Counted from the first letter of the stretch, positions 35,912 through 45,838 are shown. The stretch: DNA of 64,000 bases from Chitinophagales bacterium (GCA_041392475.1 JAWKLZ010000001.1:1240001-1304000), one strand, 5' to 3'. Translations and numbers: made by a program. Notes: generated by a model not told the origin, from the sequence alone.

Positions 35912-37564
35912 TTACAAACTAATTCCCCGCTTCCAAGGAATAAAATCATCTTGTCCCAAGCGAACTGCATTGGGAATAGCTTCCCCACTTGCTACTTGAA
36001 TAATGTATTCCAACAAGGCATTTCCTTTGGTTTCGATGCTATCCTCACCTGTGATAATTGTACCTGTATTGAAGTCAATTATATCCGCCATTTTTTCTGC
36101 AAGTTTATTATTAGATGAAACTTTTATGGTGGGAGAAATTGGGTTACCCGTTGGCGTTCCCAGTCCAGTTGTGAATAAAATAATATTCGCACCTGAACCA
36201 GCCAACCCTGTGGTACTTTCCACATCATTACCAGGTGTACACAACAAACTGAGTCCAGATTGGGTAGCAGGTTCGGTATAATCCAAGACATCTACTACAG
36301 GAGAAGTTCCTCCTTTTTTGGCAGCACCAGCAGATTTCATAGCATCGGTAATCAAACCATCTTTGATATTGCCAGGCGATGGATTCATGTCAAATCCACT
36401 TCCAACGGCTTCCGCACGTTGGGCATAGGTACGCATGATATGGGAGAATTTCTCTGCCAATCTATCATTCATGCACCTATTGATGAGTTCTTGCTCTACG
36501 CCATTCAATTCTGGAAATTCTGACAGGATTGCTTTTCCACCCAATGTCACCAAAAGATCAGAGGTGTAGCCCAATGTAGGATTTGCAGAAATACCTGAAA
36601 ATCCATCTGAACCACCACATTCTAAACCAATAGTAAGTTGGCTCAATGGTGCGGGTTTGCGTTGGATTTTGTTGGCTTCAATAAGTCCTACAAAGGTTTT
36701 CTTGATGGCTTCTTCAATAAAATCTCTTTCAGAAGCACTATTTTGTTGCTCTAAAAAAAACAGTGGTTTTGTAAAATGAGAATCTCGTTTTTCAATGGCT
36801 TTTTGCAGAATGGGAATTTGTGCATTCTGACAACCAAGACTCAACACCGTTGCACCTGCTACATTTGGATGGGTGAGATAGCCTGCAAACAATTCGCAAA
36901 GTGTTTCGGAATCTTGACGAATTCCTCCACAACCTCCTTCATGTGTCAAAAATTTGATGCCATCTACATTTTTGAAAATGCGGTTTTCTTTAAGTTCCAG
37001 TTGGGTTTTGGTAATTTTTTCAGCCAAAATTTCTTGCTGCTCTGCACCTTCTCGATACAACTCTACCAAACGACGAACATCCATTGTAAAATCTTTGTTG
37101 GAAATGTAACCCAACTGATCGGTCATTGCTTCTTGAATGACCTTGATGTTCCTATTTTCACAAAAGACCAATGGAATCACCAGCCAATAATTCATGGTTC
37201 CTACTTTGCCGTCAGCCCTATGAAAACCATTGAAGGTCTGGTTAGCAAAATTCGACACATCAGGTTTTTCCCAATCCGTATTTCTTTTTCCTACTTCAAA
37301 ATCATGTGCAGAATGTTTGACATTTTCAGTACTGATTCGTGTACCTTTATGAATCGGGCGGGTTGCTTTTCCTACCAAAACGCCATACATGACAATCTCA
37401 TCTCCTTGAGCAAAATCCTGTTGCGAAAATTTGTGTTTGGTAGGGATATCTTCTAACAGTTCATATTTTTCTCCTTCAAAAGAAATGACCTCTCCTGCCT
37501 TCAAATCTTTTAAGGCAACGATGATGTTGTCTTTTGGGTGAACTTTTAAAACTACTTTATTCAT
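35912..37564 (-). CDS. uxaA: Altronate dehydratase
   Basis: A 550-residue cytoplasmic enzyme. The N-terminal SAF domain (about 1-95, VLKVHPKDNIIVALKDL) precedes the large UxaA catalytic domain with FLTHEGGCGGIRQDS, LSLGCQNAQIP, GLECGGSDGFSGISANP and TGLAGSGANIILFTTG. The cysteines of GGCGG, LGCQN and LECGG fit the iron-dependent site of the family. It dehydrates D-altronate to 2-keto-3-deoxygluconate. It lies 21 bp after dctM, so within the operon, and supplies KdgK. Confidence 0.94.
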   Translation of the reverse strand: MNKVVLKVHPKDNIIVALKDLKAGEVISFEGEKYELLEDIPTKHKFSQQDFAQGDEIVMYGVLVGKATRPIHKGTRISTENVKHSAHDFEVGKRNTDWEKPDVSNFANQTFNGFHRADGKVGTMNYWLVIPLVFCENRNIKVIQEAMTDQLGYISNKDFTMDVRRLVELYREGAEQQEILAEKITKTQLELKENRIFKNVDGIKFLTHEGGCGGIRQDSETLCELFAGYLTHPNVAGATVLSLGCQNAQIPILQKAIEKRDSHFTKPLFFLEQQNSASERDFIEEAIKKTFVGLIEANKIQRKPAPLSQLTIGLECGGSDGFSGISANPTLGYTSDLLVTLGGKAILSEFPELNGVEQELINRCMNDRLAEKFSHIMRTYAQRAEAVGSGFDMNPSPGNIKDGLITDAMKSAGAAKKGGTSPVVDVLDYTEPATQSGLSLLCTPGNDVESTTGLAGSGANIILFTTGLGTPTGNPISPTIKVSSNNKLAEKMADIIDFNTGTIITGEDSIETKGNALLEYIIQVASGEAIPNAVRLGQDDFIPWKRGISL

Positions 37565-37585
37565 TATCTTTTCTTAAACAATCGT

Positions 37586-38872
37586 TTACAATCCAAAAAC
37601 ACTTGGCAACCACAAACTGATCTCAGGCACATACGTCACCAACATCAATGCAACCAACATGGCTATAAACAAAGGCATTAGTGGTTTTATTACTTTTTGA
37701 ATAGTCGTATTCGCTACTCCAACTCCAACAAACAAAACCGCTCCAACAGGCGGAGTACACAATCCAATGCACAAATTCATCACCATAACGATTCCAAAAT
37801 GCGTTGGATCCATTCCAAGTTTGACCACTACGGGCAAAAATATAGGCGTAAAAATCAACACTGCGGGGGTCATATCCATGAACACTCCGACAAACAACAA
37901 TATCAAATTGATGAGCAAAAGAATCACATATTTATTGTCGCTAATAGAGAGCAAGGTTTCGGTGATATTTTGAGGGATATTTTCATAAGCCATAATCCAC
38001 GACATACTCATTGAAGTGGCTATCAACAGCATGACAATTGCAGTAGTGCCAACCGAAGACAAAATAATATCAGGTAATTCTTTGATGGAAATTTCCCTAT
38101 AAATGGCAGTCAAAACCAAACAATACAAAACCGCAACAGCGGAGGCTTCAGTTGCAGTGAACCATCCTCTCACAATCCCTCCAATGACCACCACCAACAA
38201 AAACAGACTTGGTAGCGCATTGATAAATGCTTTTCCTACTTCACTTAAAGAACTTCTTTTACCTACGGCATATTTATTTTTTTTAGCCAAAACAGCAGAA
38301 ACGGCCATTAGAAGTAATCCAGTCAAAATCCCTGGTAAATATCCTGCTACAAACAATGCTGCAATAGAAACACCTCCACTTGCTAAGGAATACACAATCA
38401 AAATATTACTGGGCGGAATCACCAATCCAGTTGTACTAGAAGTGATGTTTACCGCCGCTGAAAACTCCTTACTGTATCCTTCCTTTTCCATCGAATCCGT
38501 CAACATTCCACCTATTGCAGAAACCGCTGCAACTGCAGAACCTGAAATCGCTCCAAACAACATCGCTGCAATAATATTGACATGCGCCAATCCTCCAGGA
38601 AGCGATCCCACCAACGATTTAGCAAAATTGACCAGTCGAACTGCAATCCCTCCCCGATTCATAATCCCTCCTGCCAAAACAAAAAATGGAATAGCCAGCA
38701 ATGAAAAACTGTCCAAGCCTGTTGCCATCCGTTGAGCCACAGTCGTCAAAGCAGGAATGAATGGAATACTTACCAACATGGTAAAAATACTACTCAACCC
38801 TATACTCCATGCTATCGGTACACCAATCCCCAATAAAATAACAAATGATACTACTAATATGAATACTTCCAT
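37586..38872 (-). CDS. dctM: TRAP transporter large permease
   Basis: A 428-residue inner-membrane protein with about 12 hydrophobic segments. Typical DctM motifs are GLDSFSLLAIPFFVLAGGIM near residue 50, NRGGIAVRLVNFA, GAISGSAVAAVSAIGG, GYSKEFSAAVNITSSTTGLV with IPPSN, and the late GLCTPPVGAVLFVGVGVA. It forms the Na+-driven channel for a substrate delivered by DctP. It belongs to a P-Q-M set, 14 bp downstream of dctQ. In this operon the likely substrate is a uronate such as galacturonate or an unsaturated derivative. Confidence 0.94.
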   Translation of the reverse strand: MEVFILVVSFVILLGIGVPIAWSIGLSSIFTMLVSIPFIPALTTVAQRMATGLDSFSLLAIPFFVLAGGIMNRGGIAVRLVNFAKSLVGSLPGGLAHVNIIAAMLFGAISGSAVAAVSAIGGMLTDSMEKEGYSKEFSAAVNITSSTTGLVIPPSNILIVYSLASGGVSIAALFVAGYLPGILTGLLLMAVSAVLAKKNKYAVGKRSSLSEVGKAFINALPSLFLLVVVIGGIVRGWFTATEASAVAVLYCLVLTAIYREISIKELPDIILSSVGTTAIVMLLIATSMSMSWIMAYENIPQNITETLLSISDNKYVILLLINLILLFVGVFMDMTPAVLIFTPIFLPVVVKLGMDPTHFGIVMVMNLCIGLCTPPVGAVLFVGVGVANTTIQKVIKPLMPLFIAMLVALMLVTYVPEISLWLPSVFGL

Positions 38873-38886
38873 TTCTGAATTTTACT

Positions 38887-39345
38887 TTATTCGTTAGGAG
38901 TTATGAGCTCTGTTATTTTATAATAGATAACCAATAAGCCACTTAGGGGAATAACAGAATAGATAAAAGACATCGGTACTTGTAAAGCAGGAGACAATTG
39001 ACCTAAAACATTGGTGATATAAATCAAACGGCTACCACCCACCACCATGACAAATAGGGCAAAAACTATTATCAGAATATTGATAAGAATAGAAAGTCGC
39101 CTTTGGTTGACTTCGTTCAATTGGGGGCTTAACAAATCAATAGCAAGGTGCATTTTTTGACCTGAAGCATAAGCCGCTCCTAAAACACCAATCCATATCA
39201 AAAGAAATCTTGCCAATTCTTCTGACCAATTTGCTTGATGTCCCATTGCATATCGGGTAAATACACCCCACAAAACATCCAAGGTCATAATAGACATCAA
39301 CGCAATGAGAAGGTACCCTAAATTTTTATTAATGGTTGATTTCAT
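38887..39345 (-). CDS. dctQ: TRAP transporter small permease
   Basis: A 152-residue integral membrane protein with four predicted segments (residues about 8-30, 45-62, 85-107, 120-143). The DctQ core is present: GYLLIALMSIMTLDVLWGVF, then NWSEELARFLLIWIGVLGAAY. It associates with DctM. The start overlaps the dctP stop by 4 bp, and 14 bp separate it from dctM. Confidence 0.92.
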   Translation of the reverse strand: MKSTINKNLGYLLIALMSIMTLDVLWGVFTRYAMGHQANWSEELARFLLIWIGVLGAAYASGQKMHLAIDLLSPQLNEVNQRRLSILINILIIVFALFVMVVGGSRLIYITNVLGQLSPALQVPMSFIYSVIPLSGLLVIYYKITELITPNE

Positions 39346-40331
39346 TTTACTGCTTGGATTTTTTGTATCAAATCATAAACAACTTTATCGTCCTTAAAAG
39401 CATCCAACATATGTTTGGTCTTTTCGGCAAACAGTGTTTTGTCTGGATGTATCACTTCAACGCCCGCTTTCTGAACTTCTGCAAGTGCGTGTTCCTCAGC
39501 CTCTATCCATAATTTTCTTTGGTAAACCACTGCTTCATCTGCCGCTTCTTGTAACCAAGTTTGTTCTTCTGCTGACAGACGATTCCAAGCTACTGTTCCA
39601 ATAATTAATAAGTCAGGAACTGCCGTATGCTCATTCAACGAATAATATTTACAAACCTCATAGTGACGAGAAGTGTAAAAACTTGGAGGATTGTTCTCAG
39701 CTCCATCGACTACCCCTTGCTGCAAGGCTGTATAAAGTTCGCCCCATGCAATAGGGGTTGGAGCAGCTCCCAAAGACTGCACTAAATCTATGGCCGTAGC
39801 ACTTTCTTGCACCCTAATTTTCAAACCCTTCAAATCATCTGGAGTTCTTATTGGCCTATCCTTCGTATAAAAAGAACGTTGTCCAGCATCAAAATAAGCC
39901 AATCCTCTCAGCCAAAAAGGTTCTCCCTGCAACAGCATTTCTTTACCGATAGGTCCATCCAATACTTTATACACATGCTCACGATCCCTAAAAAGATAAG
40001 GCATACTCATTATTTTGCTGTTAGGTGCAAAATTTTCATACACAGCCGCCGACACTTTGGTCATCGCCAAGCTCCCTATCTGCAACAATTCCAAGCATTG
40101 CCTTTCGGAACCCAATTGTTGGCTAGGATAGATTTCAATTTGCAGACTACCTCCAGATTTTTCTTTTACTTTTTGTGCCATGTAAACCATGCCTTTATGC
40201 ACAGGATGGTCAATATTCAGGGCATGTGCTAATTTCAAGTATTTTGTCTTTGAAATTTCTCCACATTGCGAAAAAAGACAAACACAAAGAACCAAAAATA
40301 GTGGAATTTTTATTTTTTGATGAAAAATCAT
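39342..40331 (-). CDS. dctP: TRAP transporter substrate-binding lipoprotein
   Basis: A 329-residue periplasmic solute-binding protein. The signal ends in a lipobox, CLFSQCGEISK (Cys about 23), so it is membrane-anchored, as is common in Bacteroidota. Key DctP features are LKLAHALNIDHPVHKGM, QLGSERQCLELLQIG, LKIRVQES with the conserved carboxylate-binding arginine, and GVVDGAENNPPSFY. The arginine supports an acidic substrate. It lies 20 bp after the aldolase gene in the uronate operon, which points to galacturonate or unsaturated mono-uronate. Confidence 0.93.
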   Translation of the reverse strand: MIFHQKIKIPLFLVLCVCLFSQCGEISKTKYLKLAHALNIDHPVHKGMVYMAQKVKEKSGGSLQIEIYPSQQLGSERQCLELLQIGSLAMTKVSAAVYENFAPNSKIMSMPYLFRDREHVYKVLDGPIGKEMLLQGEPFWLRGLAYFDAGQRSFYTKDRPIRTPDDLKGLKIRVQESATAIDLVQSLGAAPTPIAWGELYTALQQGVVDGAENNPPSFYTSRHYEVCKYYSLNEHTAVPDLLIIGTVAWNRLSAEEQTWLQEAADEAVVYQRKLWIEAEEHALAEVQKAGVEVIHPDKTLFAEKTKHMLDAFKDDKVVYDLIQKIQAVK

Positions 40332-40351
40332 ATTGGATGAAGTCTGGTTAG

Positions 40352-41020
40352 TTAGTTTCTAAGTTCCCGAATCAAAGTCAAAGCATCTTTCACTCTGGTC
40401 TCTAAAGTAGCGTAATCTTCATTCTTCATTATTTCACTGGAAATCAATTGAGAACCCATTCCAACACAGGTAACTCCTGCATCAAACCAGCCCTTCAAAT
40501 TCTCACGAGTTGGAGAAACCCCACCTGTTGGCATGATGCTCGTCCAAGGTTGAGGGCCTTTAATGGCTTTTACAAACGCAGGCCCATAGATATCTCCTGG
40601 AAATAATTTCACAATCTCGCAACCCATTTCTTCCGCTCTGCAAATTTCGGTAAGCGAACCACAACCTGGTGACCACAATACTTTTTTTCGATTGCAGACA
40701 ATAGCAATGTCTTCCCGAAATACAGGCGTTACCACGAAATTGGCTCCAAGTTGCAAATACAAAGAAGCAGTGCCTCCATCTGTTACAGAACCCACTCCAA
40801 GAATCATTTCGGGTAGTTCTTTCTCACAAAATTTGTTCAGCTCACGAAATACTTCATGGGCATAATCTCCTCGATTGGTAAACTCTAAAAGCCTTGCACC
40901 ACCTGCATAACAAGCTGTTAATATTTTTTTACCCAAAGCTATATCAGGATGATAATACAAGGGAACCATCCCTTGCTCTGCCATTTTTTGGGCAACTTGA
41001 ATTCTTGTAAATCTTGCCAT
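40352..41020 (-). CDS. eda: KDPG aldolase
   Basis: A 222-residue cytoplasmic class I aldolase. The TIM-barrel has LEFTNRGDYAHEVF, LGVGSVTDGGTA, VKLFPGDIYGPAF with the Schiff-base lysine, and SIMPTGGVSPTRENL. It cleaves 2-keto-3-deoxy-6-phosphogluconate into pyruvate and glyceraldehyde-3-phosphate, the final step of both uronate routes. It lies 22 bp after kdgK and 20 bp before dctP. Confidence 0.94.
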   Translation of the reverse strand: MARFTRIQVAQKMAEQGMVPLYYHPDIALGKKILTACYAGGARLLEFTNRGDYAHEVFRELNKFCEKELPEMILGVGSVTDGGTASLYLQLGANFVVTPVFREDIAIVCNRKKVLWSPGCGSLTEICRAEEMGCEIVKLFPGDIYGPAFVKAIKGPQPWTSIMPTGGVSPTRENLKGWFDAGVTCVGMGSQLISSEIMKNEDYATLETRVKDALTLIRELRN

Positions 41021-41042
41021 TTGTATCTTTATATATTTTCAG

Positions 41043-42080
41043 TTATCGAGCTACTCTCCCACTTGCATCTCCAGCCATTAACTTCTCAACCTCGTCAACT
41101 GTTACCAGATTTGCGTCACCGTAAATAGTATGTTTCAAACAAGAAGCTGCCACTGCAAAATCCAATGCTTTTTGGTCGTCTTCTTCATAGTTCAGCAAAC
41201 CATAAATCAAACCTCCCATAAAACTATCTCCGCCGCCCACTCTATCGACAATGTGCGTAATCTGGTAAGTCGGGGCTTCAAACAAGGTATCGCCATCATA
41301 AAGAACACCCGACCAAGTATTGTGAGAAGCACTGATTGAACCTCGAAGGGTTGTGATTACTTTCTTTGCACGAGGAAACATTTTCATCATTTGTTTCAAA
41401 ACAGACAAATAGGCTTTTGCATCAACTTCGTGACCAGCCGTTACGTCAAGTCCTTCTGGGTGCAAGCCAAAGTGCTTTTCTGCATCTTCTTCGTTACCCA
41501 ATATAATGTCGCAACCTTCTACCAAAGCAGGCATTACTTCATTCGGCTGTTTACCATAATTCCATAAGTTTTTACGATAATTCAAATCCGTAGAAACCGT
41601 TACATCCATTTTGTTAGCGACTTTAATCGCCTCCAAACAAGCATCTGCTGCTCCTTGTGATAAGGCAGGTGTAATACCCGTCCAATGAAACCATTGGGCA
41701 TCTTTGAATACTTCTTCCCAATCAATCATGCCAGGTTTTATACTTTCCATTCCCGAATTTGCTCGGTCATATACGACCTTACTACCTCGGCTGACGGCTC
41801 CTATTTCGAGAAAGTAAATTCCTAATCGTTCGCCGCCTCTGAGGATGTGTTGGGTTCCGACATTTCTTTTACGCATTTCCATCAATGCACACTCTCCAAT
41901 ATCGTTTTTTGGAAGTCTGGTTACAAACTCCGTTGGCAGTCCATAATTGGCTAAAGAAACAGCGACATTGGATTCGCCACCGCCATAGACAACATCAAAA
42001 GAACTGGCTTGTGAGAAACGCTGCCATCCTGGAGGGGTTAAGCGCAACATGATTTCGCCGAATGTGACTATTTTTTTCAT
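41043..42080 (-). CDS. kdgK: 2-keto-3-deoxygluconate kinase
   Basis: A 345-residue PfkB-family sugar kinase. VTFGEIMLRLTPPGWQRF at the N-terminus, GGGESNVAVSLANYG, and the C-terminal VGGGDSFMGGLIYGLL with the catalytic aspartate are present. It phosphorylates KDG to KDPG. Its position between uxaC and eda agrees with the pathway. Length and motifs match KdgK of Bacteroidota well. Confidence 0.93.
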   Translation of the reverse strand: MKKIVTFGEIMLRLTPPGWQRFSQASSFDVVYGGGESNVAVSLANYGLPTEFVTRLPKNDIGECALMEMRKRNVGTQHILRGGERLGIYFLEIGAVSRGSKVVYDRANSGMESIKPGMIDWEEVFKDAQWFHWTGITPALSQGAADACLEAIKVANKMDVTVSTDLNYRKNLWNYGKQPNEVMPALVEGCDIILGNEEDAEKHFGLHPEGLDVTAGHEVDAKAYLSVLKQMMKMFPRAKKVITTLRGSISASHNTWSGVLYDGDTLFEAPTYQITHIVDRVGGGDSFMGGLIYGLLNYEEDDQKALDFAVAASCLKHTIYGDANLVTVDEVEKLMAGDASGRVAR

Positions 42081-42124
42081 ATATTTTAATCAATCGAATT
42101 TAGAAATATTTGGGAATAAATTAT

Positions 42125-43534
42125 TTAGAAATCAAAGTATGTTTTTGCATTGTTGTAGCAGATGTCCTGAATGATTCCACCCAACCATTCTACATCATTT
42201 GGCAATTCGCCATTGTGTACGTCTTTGCCAATGATATTGCAGAGTAAACGGCGAAAATATTCGTGACGTGGGTAAGATAGGAAACTTCGGCTATCCGTCA
42301 ACATTCCAATAAAACAACTCAACATGCCCATATTGGACAAAGCATTGATTTGCTTTTCCATACCATCTTTTTGGTCCAAGAACCACCATGCAGAACCAAA
42401 CTGCATTTTTCCTCGAACAGAACCATCATTGAAATTTCCAATCATAGTAGCCATCACTTCATTGTCTCTTGGATTGAGGTTATACAAAATGGTTTTTGGC
42501 AGTTTATCTTCTTCATCCAAATGGTTCAAAAATCGAGACAAAGCGGATGCTTGAAACCAATCTCCAATACTATCAAATCCAGTATCTGGCCCCAAAATTC
42601 GTTTCATGCGGCTGCTGTTGTTTCGCAATGCGCCTAAATGTAGCTGCATCACCCAGTTTTTGTCTGCATACATTCTTCCAAGATGAAACAAAGTAGCAGA
42701 ACGATACGCATCTATTTCTTCTTGATGCAGCTTTTCGCCCTTTATTCTTTTTCGTAGAATAGTAGAAAGGTCATGTTGGGAAAAATCTGAAGCGTAGGTC
42801 TGCTCCAATCCGTGGTCTGATAAGCGGCAGCCATTTTCATGGAAAAAATCAACTCTATTTTGCAGGGCTTGAAGTACATCGTCAAAATTTTCAATGCTGC
42901 AACCCGCTACTTTTCCTAACTTTTGGATGTAGTCAACAAAATTTTCGCTTTCAATAAGAATGGCTTTGTCTGGTCGAAATGCTGGAAGGACTTTTGTGCT
43001 AAATGTTTGCTGAGAAAGGTTTCTGTGATGCTCCAAGTTATCCAAAGGATCATCTGTTGTACAAATCACATCCACGTTCATTTTTCGGGCCAAACCCTGT
43101 GTACTGTATTCGGGCGTTTGCAGTAAGGCTGTGCAATGTTCATAAATTGAAGCAGCTGATTTTGAAGTCAATAGTTCATCAACGTCAAAGTAATTTTTCA
43201 GCTCCAAATGTGTCCAATGAAATAAGGGATTACGAATGGTAAAAGGAACAGATTCTGCCCATTTCTGAAATTTTTCAAAATCATTGGCATCTCCTGTGAT
43301 GTATTTTTCGTCCACTCCGAGCGTACGCATTGCACGCCATTTGTAGTGGTCTCCGTCTAACCAAACTTTCGTCAAATTGGAAAATTGATGGTTACTTGCC
43401 AACTGGTCAGGTGGGAGGTGACAGTGGTAATCAATAATTGGCATAGGCTTAGCATACACATGATAGAGATGTTCTGCGGTTTCATTTTCCAATAAAAAAT
43501 GTTCTCCCAAAAATGGTTTTGTAGTTGTTCTCAA
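42125..43534 (-). CDS. uxaC: Uronate (glucuronate/galacturonate) isomerase
   Basis: A 469-residue amidohydrolase-fold isomerase. The N-terminal metal motif PIIDYHCHLPPDQLASNHQF, WLDGDHYKWRAMRTLGVDE and CTTDDPLDNL fit UxaC. It converts D-galacturonate to D-tagaturonate, and glucuronate to fructuronate. It is the first gene of the ten-gene run ending at the cytochrome/FG-GAP gene; gaps inside the run are 44 bp or less. A candidate promoter lies 63 bp upstream. Confidence 0.95.
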   Translation of the reverse strand: MRTTTKPFLGEHFLLENETAEHLYHVYAKPMPIIDYHCHLPPDQLASNHQFSNLTKVWLDGDHYKWRAMRTLGVDEKYITGDANDFEKFQKWAESVPFTIRNPLFHWTHLELKNYFDVDELLTSKSAASIYEHCTALLQTPEYSTQGLARKMNVDVICTTDDPLDNLEHHRNLSQQTFSTKVLPAFRPDKAILIESENFVDYIQKLGKVAGCSIENFDDVLQALQNRVDFFHENGCRLSDHGLEQTYASDFSQHDLSTILRKRIKGEKLHQEEIDAYRSATLFHLGRMYADKNWVMQLHLGALRNNSSRMKRILGPDTGFDSIGDWFQASALSRFLNHLDEEDKLPKTILYNLNPRDNEVMATMIGNFNDGSVRGKMQFGSAWWFLDQKDGMEKQINALSNMGMLSCFIGMLTDSRSFLSYPRHEYFRRLLCNIIGKDVHNGELPNDVEWLGGIIQDICYNNAKTYFDF

Positions 43535-43597
43535 GTTGAATTCCTTTTTTTAAATAAAAATTGGATTAATTCATTCTCATAATGTTGTTGTTTTTCA

Positions 43598-43605
43598 CAA
43601 AGATA
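43598..43605 (-). promoter_or_regulatory. Candidate -7 promoter box of the uxaC operon
   Basis: On the minus strand TATCTTTG followed by T fits the Bacteroidota -7 consensus TAnnTTTGY, about 64 bp before the uxaC start and overlapping the end of the gap after the DUF4861 gene. No matching TTTG was found at the usual -33 spacing, so the call is tentative. Confidence 0.4.
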
Positions 43606-43618
43606 GGCTTCTAAATAA

Positions 43619-44881
43619 TCATTTGCTTACCATTATGGGCTGATTTAACTTTTCAAGTTGTCCGTTTAGGTAATTTTTAAAATCTTCAATAGTCTTGATT
43701 CCATTGGATTCTTGTTCCCATGCTGCTGCAAAATAATACGTCAACTTATTACCGGTGGGTTGTAGCACAACGACATGACTTTCTTTGTCTTCCGCTATCT
43801 GTGGTACATTTTCCATTTTAAAAAAAACAGCCATTCCCAAATTATCTTTCGCCAATGATTGCGGCCCGTAAGTTGCAATATAGCCCCATTCCTTATTACT
43901 AGTTGGTATATTTTGCATCAAATCTACATTTTCAAGTTTTACAATTCCTGTGCAAATATTGGGAAGCGGATTGCTCATAACAATATCTTGACGGGTAAGC
44001 CTACTACCTGCTTGAATAGTTAAATCAGATGTCAAATCCAATTTTTGATCATTGATTTGCCACCCGTAATATTGGGTTCTGATTTTGGATTGAAGGTTAT
44101 CGTTTTGTAAAATTTCACAATACAATGAATCTGTTTTTTCAATTCGAGTTGCTTTCTCGTCTCCCCAAAAACCAATAGACCCAATACCCAATGATCCTGC
44201 AACTTTCAATACATCCATCCCCCATTCAGAAGGTTCATGGTAAGAATCAAATCCATCTTGCCCAACGTCTTGAAGCACCATATCAGATGTTTTCTTCCCA
44301 AATATGTCCACTGCGTTTCGCCAGTCTAAATAAAAACGATATCCTACTTTATCGGATTCCCAACCTGGCCCTTCATAGCGAATAAACCATGAGTGGTCGG
44401 TGTGTTCAGGAGGTACATTGAGTGAATTGACATTTTTAAAAGTACCCTCTTTGTATTCTTTTCCTTCCCATTTTCCGCCTGTTTTATGTGAGATTTCAGC
44501 TTGCGTTTTCTTGGCAAATTCAGAAGTACCCTTTACATTTGAAAAATTCACATTTACCTTTTTTTCTTCATTTCCTTTCAAATCAACCAATAAGAGTATT
44601 TCCTCAGGAATGTTATTTTTATCCTCATCTATTAATTGATAAGGTAAATTGGTGTCGATCGAAAAGCCAATTTTGGCCCAATCCAACTTTTCGTTTTCCT
44701 GCTGCAATATACTCACTGGTACGCTAATTACTTCTCCTACCCATTCTTGATTGGTAGGATTTTTAATGTTGAAAAAAAGAGCCTCCTCTTTTTCCGTTTT
44801 ATCATTGGGTTGATTGGAAGTACAGGAACAGCAACATAAAATAAAAAGTAAAATTGGAATAATTTTGTAATTTTTTTTCAT
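43619..44881 (-). CDS. DUF4861-family lipoprotein
   Basis: The start at 44881 (MKKNYKIIPILLFILCC) gives a lipobox CCCSCTSN; the longer frame adds 12 residues without a signal. The 420-residue product matches the DUF4861 family by KKTQAEISHKTGG, WFIRYEGPGWESDKVGYRFY, the DIFGKKTSDMVLQDVGQDG block, YHEPSEWGMDVLKVAGSLG and the C-terminal YYFAAAWEQES. This fold resembles galactose-mutarotase-like beta-sandwiches. Members occur in pectin loci, but I know no proven reaction. It lies 84 bp before uxaC and is probably extracytoplasmic. Confidence 0.78.
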   Translation of the reverse strand: MKKNYKIIPILLFILCCCSCTSNQPNDKTEKEEALFFNIKNPTNQEWVGEVISVPVSILQQENEKLDWAKIGFSIDTNLPYQLIDEDKNNIPEEILLLVDLKGNEEKKVNVNFSNVKGTSEFAKKTQAEISHKTGGKWEGKEYKEGTFKNVNSLNVPPEHTDHSWFIRYEGPGWESDKVGYRFYLDWRNAVDIFGKKTSDMVLQDVGQDGFDSYHEPSEWGMDVLKVAGSLGIGSIGFWGDEKATRIEKTDSLYCEILQNDNLQSKIRTQYYGWQINDQKLDLTSDLTIQAGSRLTRQDIVMSNPLPNICTGIVKLENVDLMQNIPTSNKEWGYIATYGPQSLAKDNLGMAVFFKMENVPQIAEDKESHVVVLQPTGNKLTYYFAAAWEQESNGIKTIEDFKNYLNGQLEKLNQPIMVSK

Positions 44882-45088
44882 CAAAGTAAAGTTAGTGTCA
44901 GATAATTTTCTACTCATTCGATGTCATTAAGTCTATTTGAGTACTTAGTCTGCTTCAATCATTGAATGCACAATGGTAGAGTTTTTTAGGAAAGTAAGAC
45001 AGCCTCTTTTTAACAAAGGATATTCTAAAATTCACATTTCTGTTTATTTCTACATTCATCTTCAAAAAAAGGGGGCAATAACTGCTAA

Positions 45089-45838
45089 TTAGGGGTTTTT
45101 CAAAAACTTCTTGATATCCAAATTCGATAAACGGATGTCCTGCACTGCTAAACTTGCCATCAAATTTGCCCCTGTTGGAGAAAAATGAGTATTGTCTTCT
45201 TTACCGTCTGGATAGTTTGCACTTTCGCCTTTTTCCAAAATCATGTAGAGCTTTTTGGATGCGTCTTCGCCCATTTCAATTAAAGCTTTTTTGCTGCTTT
45301 TTTGCATGTCTATTAAAGAAACCTTGTATTCCTTTGCAATCGATCTTATGATATCAGGGTATTCTCCATGACTTTCTTCAAATTCTCCTTCTTCATTAAA
45401 ACGCCTTCTCACTACAGGGGTAAACAAAACAGGAGTTGCTTTTTTTTGACGGGTATCGGTTACAAATTTAATTAGATTTTTTCGGTATTCCTCAGGAGTG
45501 CTGTATCGTTCTTTTTTCGTGGGGCTACTATCGTTGTGACAAAACTGAATAAAGACAATATCATTCTTTTTTAATTTTCCCACTATAGTATCCCATCTGC
45601 TTTCAAAAATAAAGGACTTAGAACTTCTACCATTTTTAGCGTGGTTCTCTATTTTTATCCCATCTTCAAAATAATCTCCAAGCATTTCACCCCAGCCTGT
45701 TTCTGGACGTGCCTTTGGTTCTTTTTCCGACATGGTAGAGTCTCCCGCCAAGTAGATGACAGATGTATTTTTGTCGAAATGACTGCTACATCCATAAAAG
45801 AGAAATAAAAAAGAAAGTAGTAAAATGGTATTTTTCAT
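45089..45838 (-). CDS. CE12 rhamnogalacturonan acetylesterase
   Basis: The start at 45838 (MKNTILLLSFLFLFYGC) gives a lipobox YGCSSH; the longer frame to 45916 is unlikely. The 249-residue SGNH hydrolase has block I IYLAGDSTMSEKE with the nucleophile Ser, block II GRSSKSF, block III FIQFCHNDSSP, and block V DNTHFSPTGA with the Asp/His pair. It removes acetyl groups from rhamnogalacturonan or homogalacturonan before backbone cleavage. It lies 162 bp after the GH43 gene on the same strand. Confidence 0.92.
   Translation of the reverse strand: MKNTILLLSFLFLFYGCSSHFDKNTSVIYLAGDSTMSEKEPKARPETGWGEMLGDYFEDGIKIENHAKNGRSSKSFIFESRWDTIVGKLKKNDIVFIQFCHNDSSPTKKERYSTPEEYRKNLIKFVTDTRQKKATPVLFTPVVRRRFNEEGEFEESHGEYPDIIRSIAKEYKVSLIDMQKSSKKALIEMGEDASKKLYMILEKGESANYPDGKEDNTHFSPTGANLMASLAVQDIRLSNLDIKKFLKNP

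Noticed and set aside
36776..37456. 226-codon plus-strand frame opposite uxaA
   Set aside because: Entirely within the altronate dehydratase gene on the other strand; composition is that of a shadow frame.
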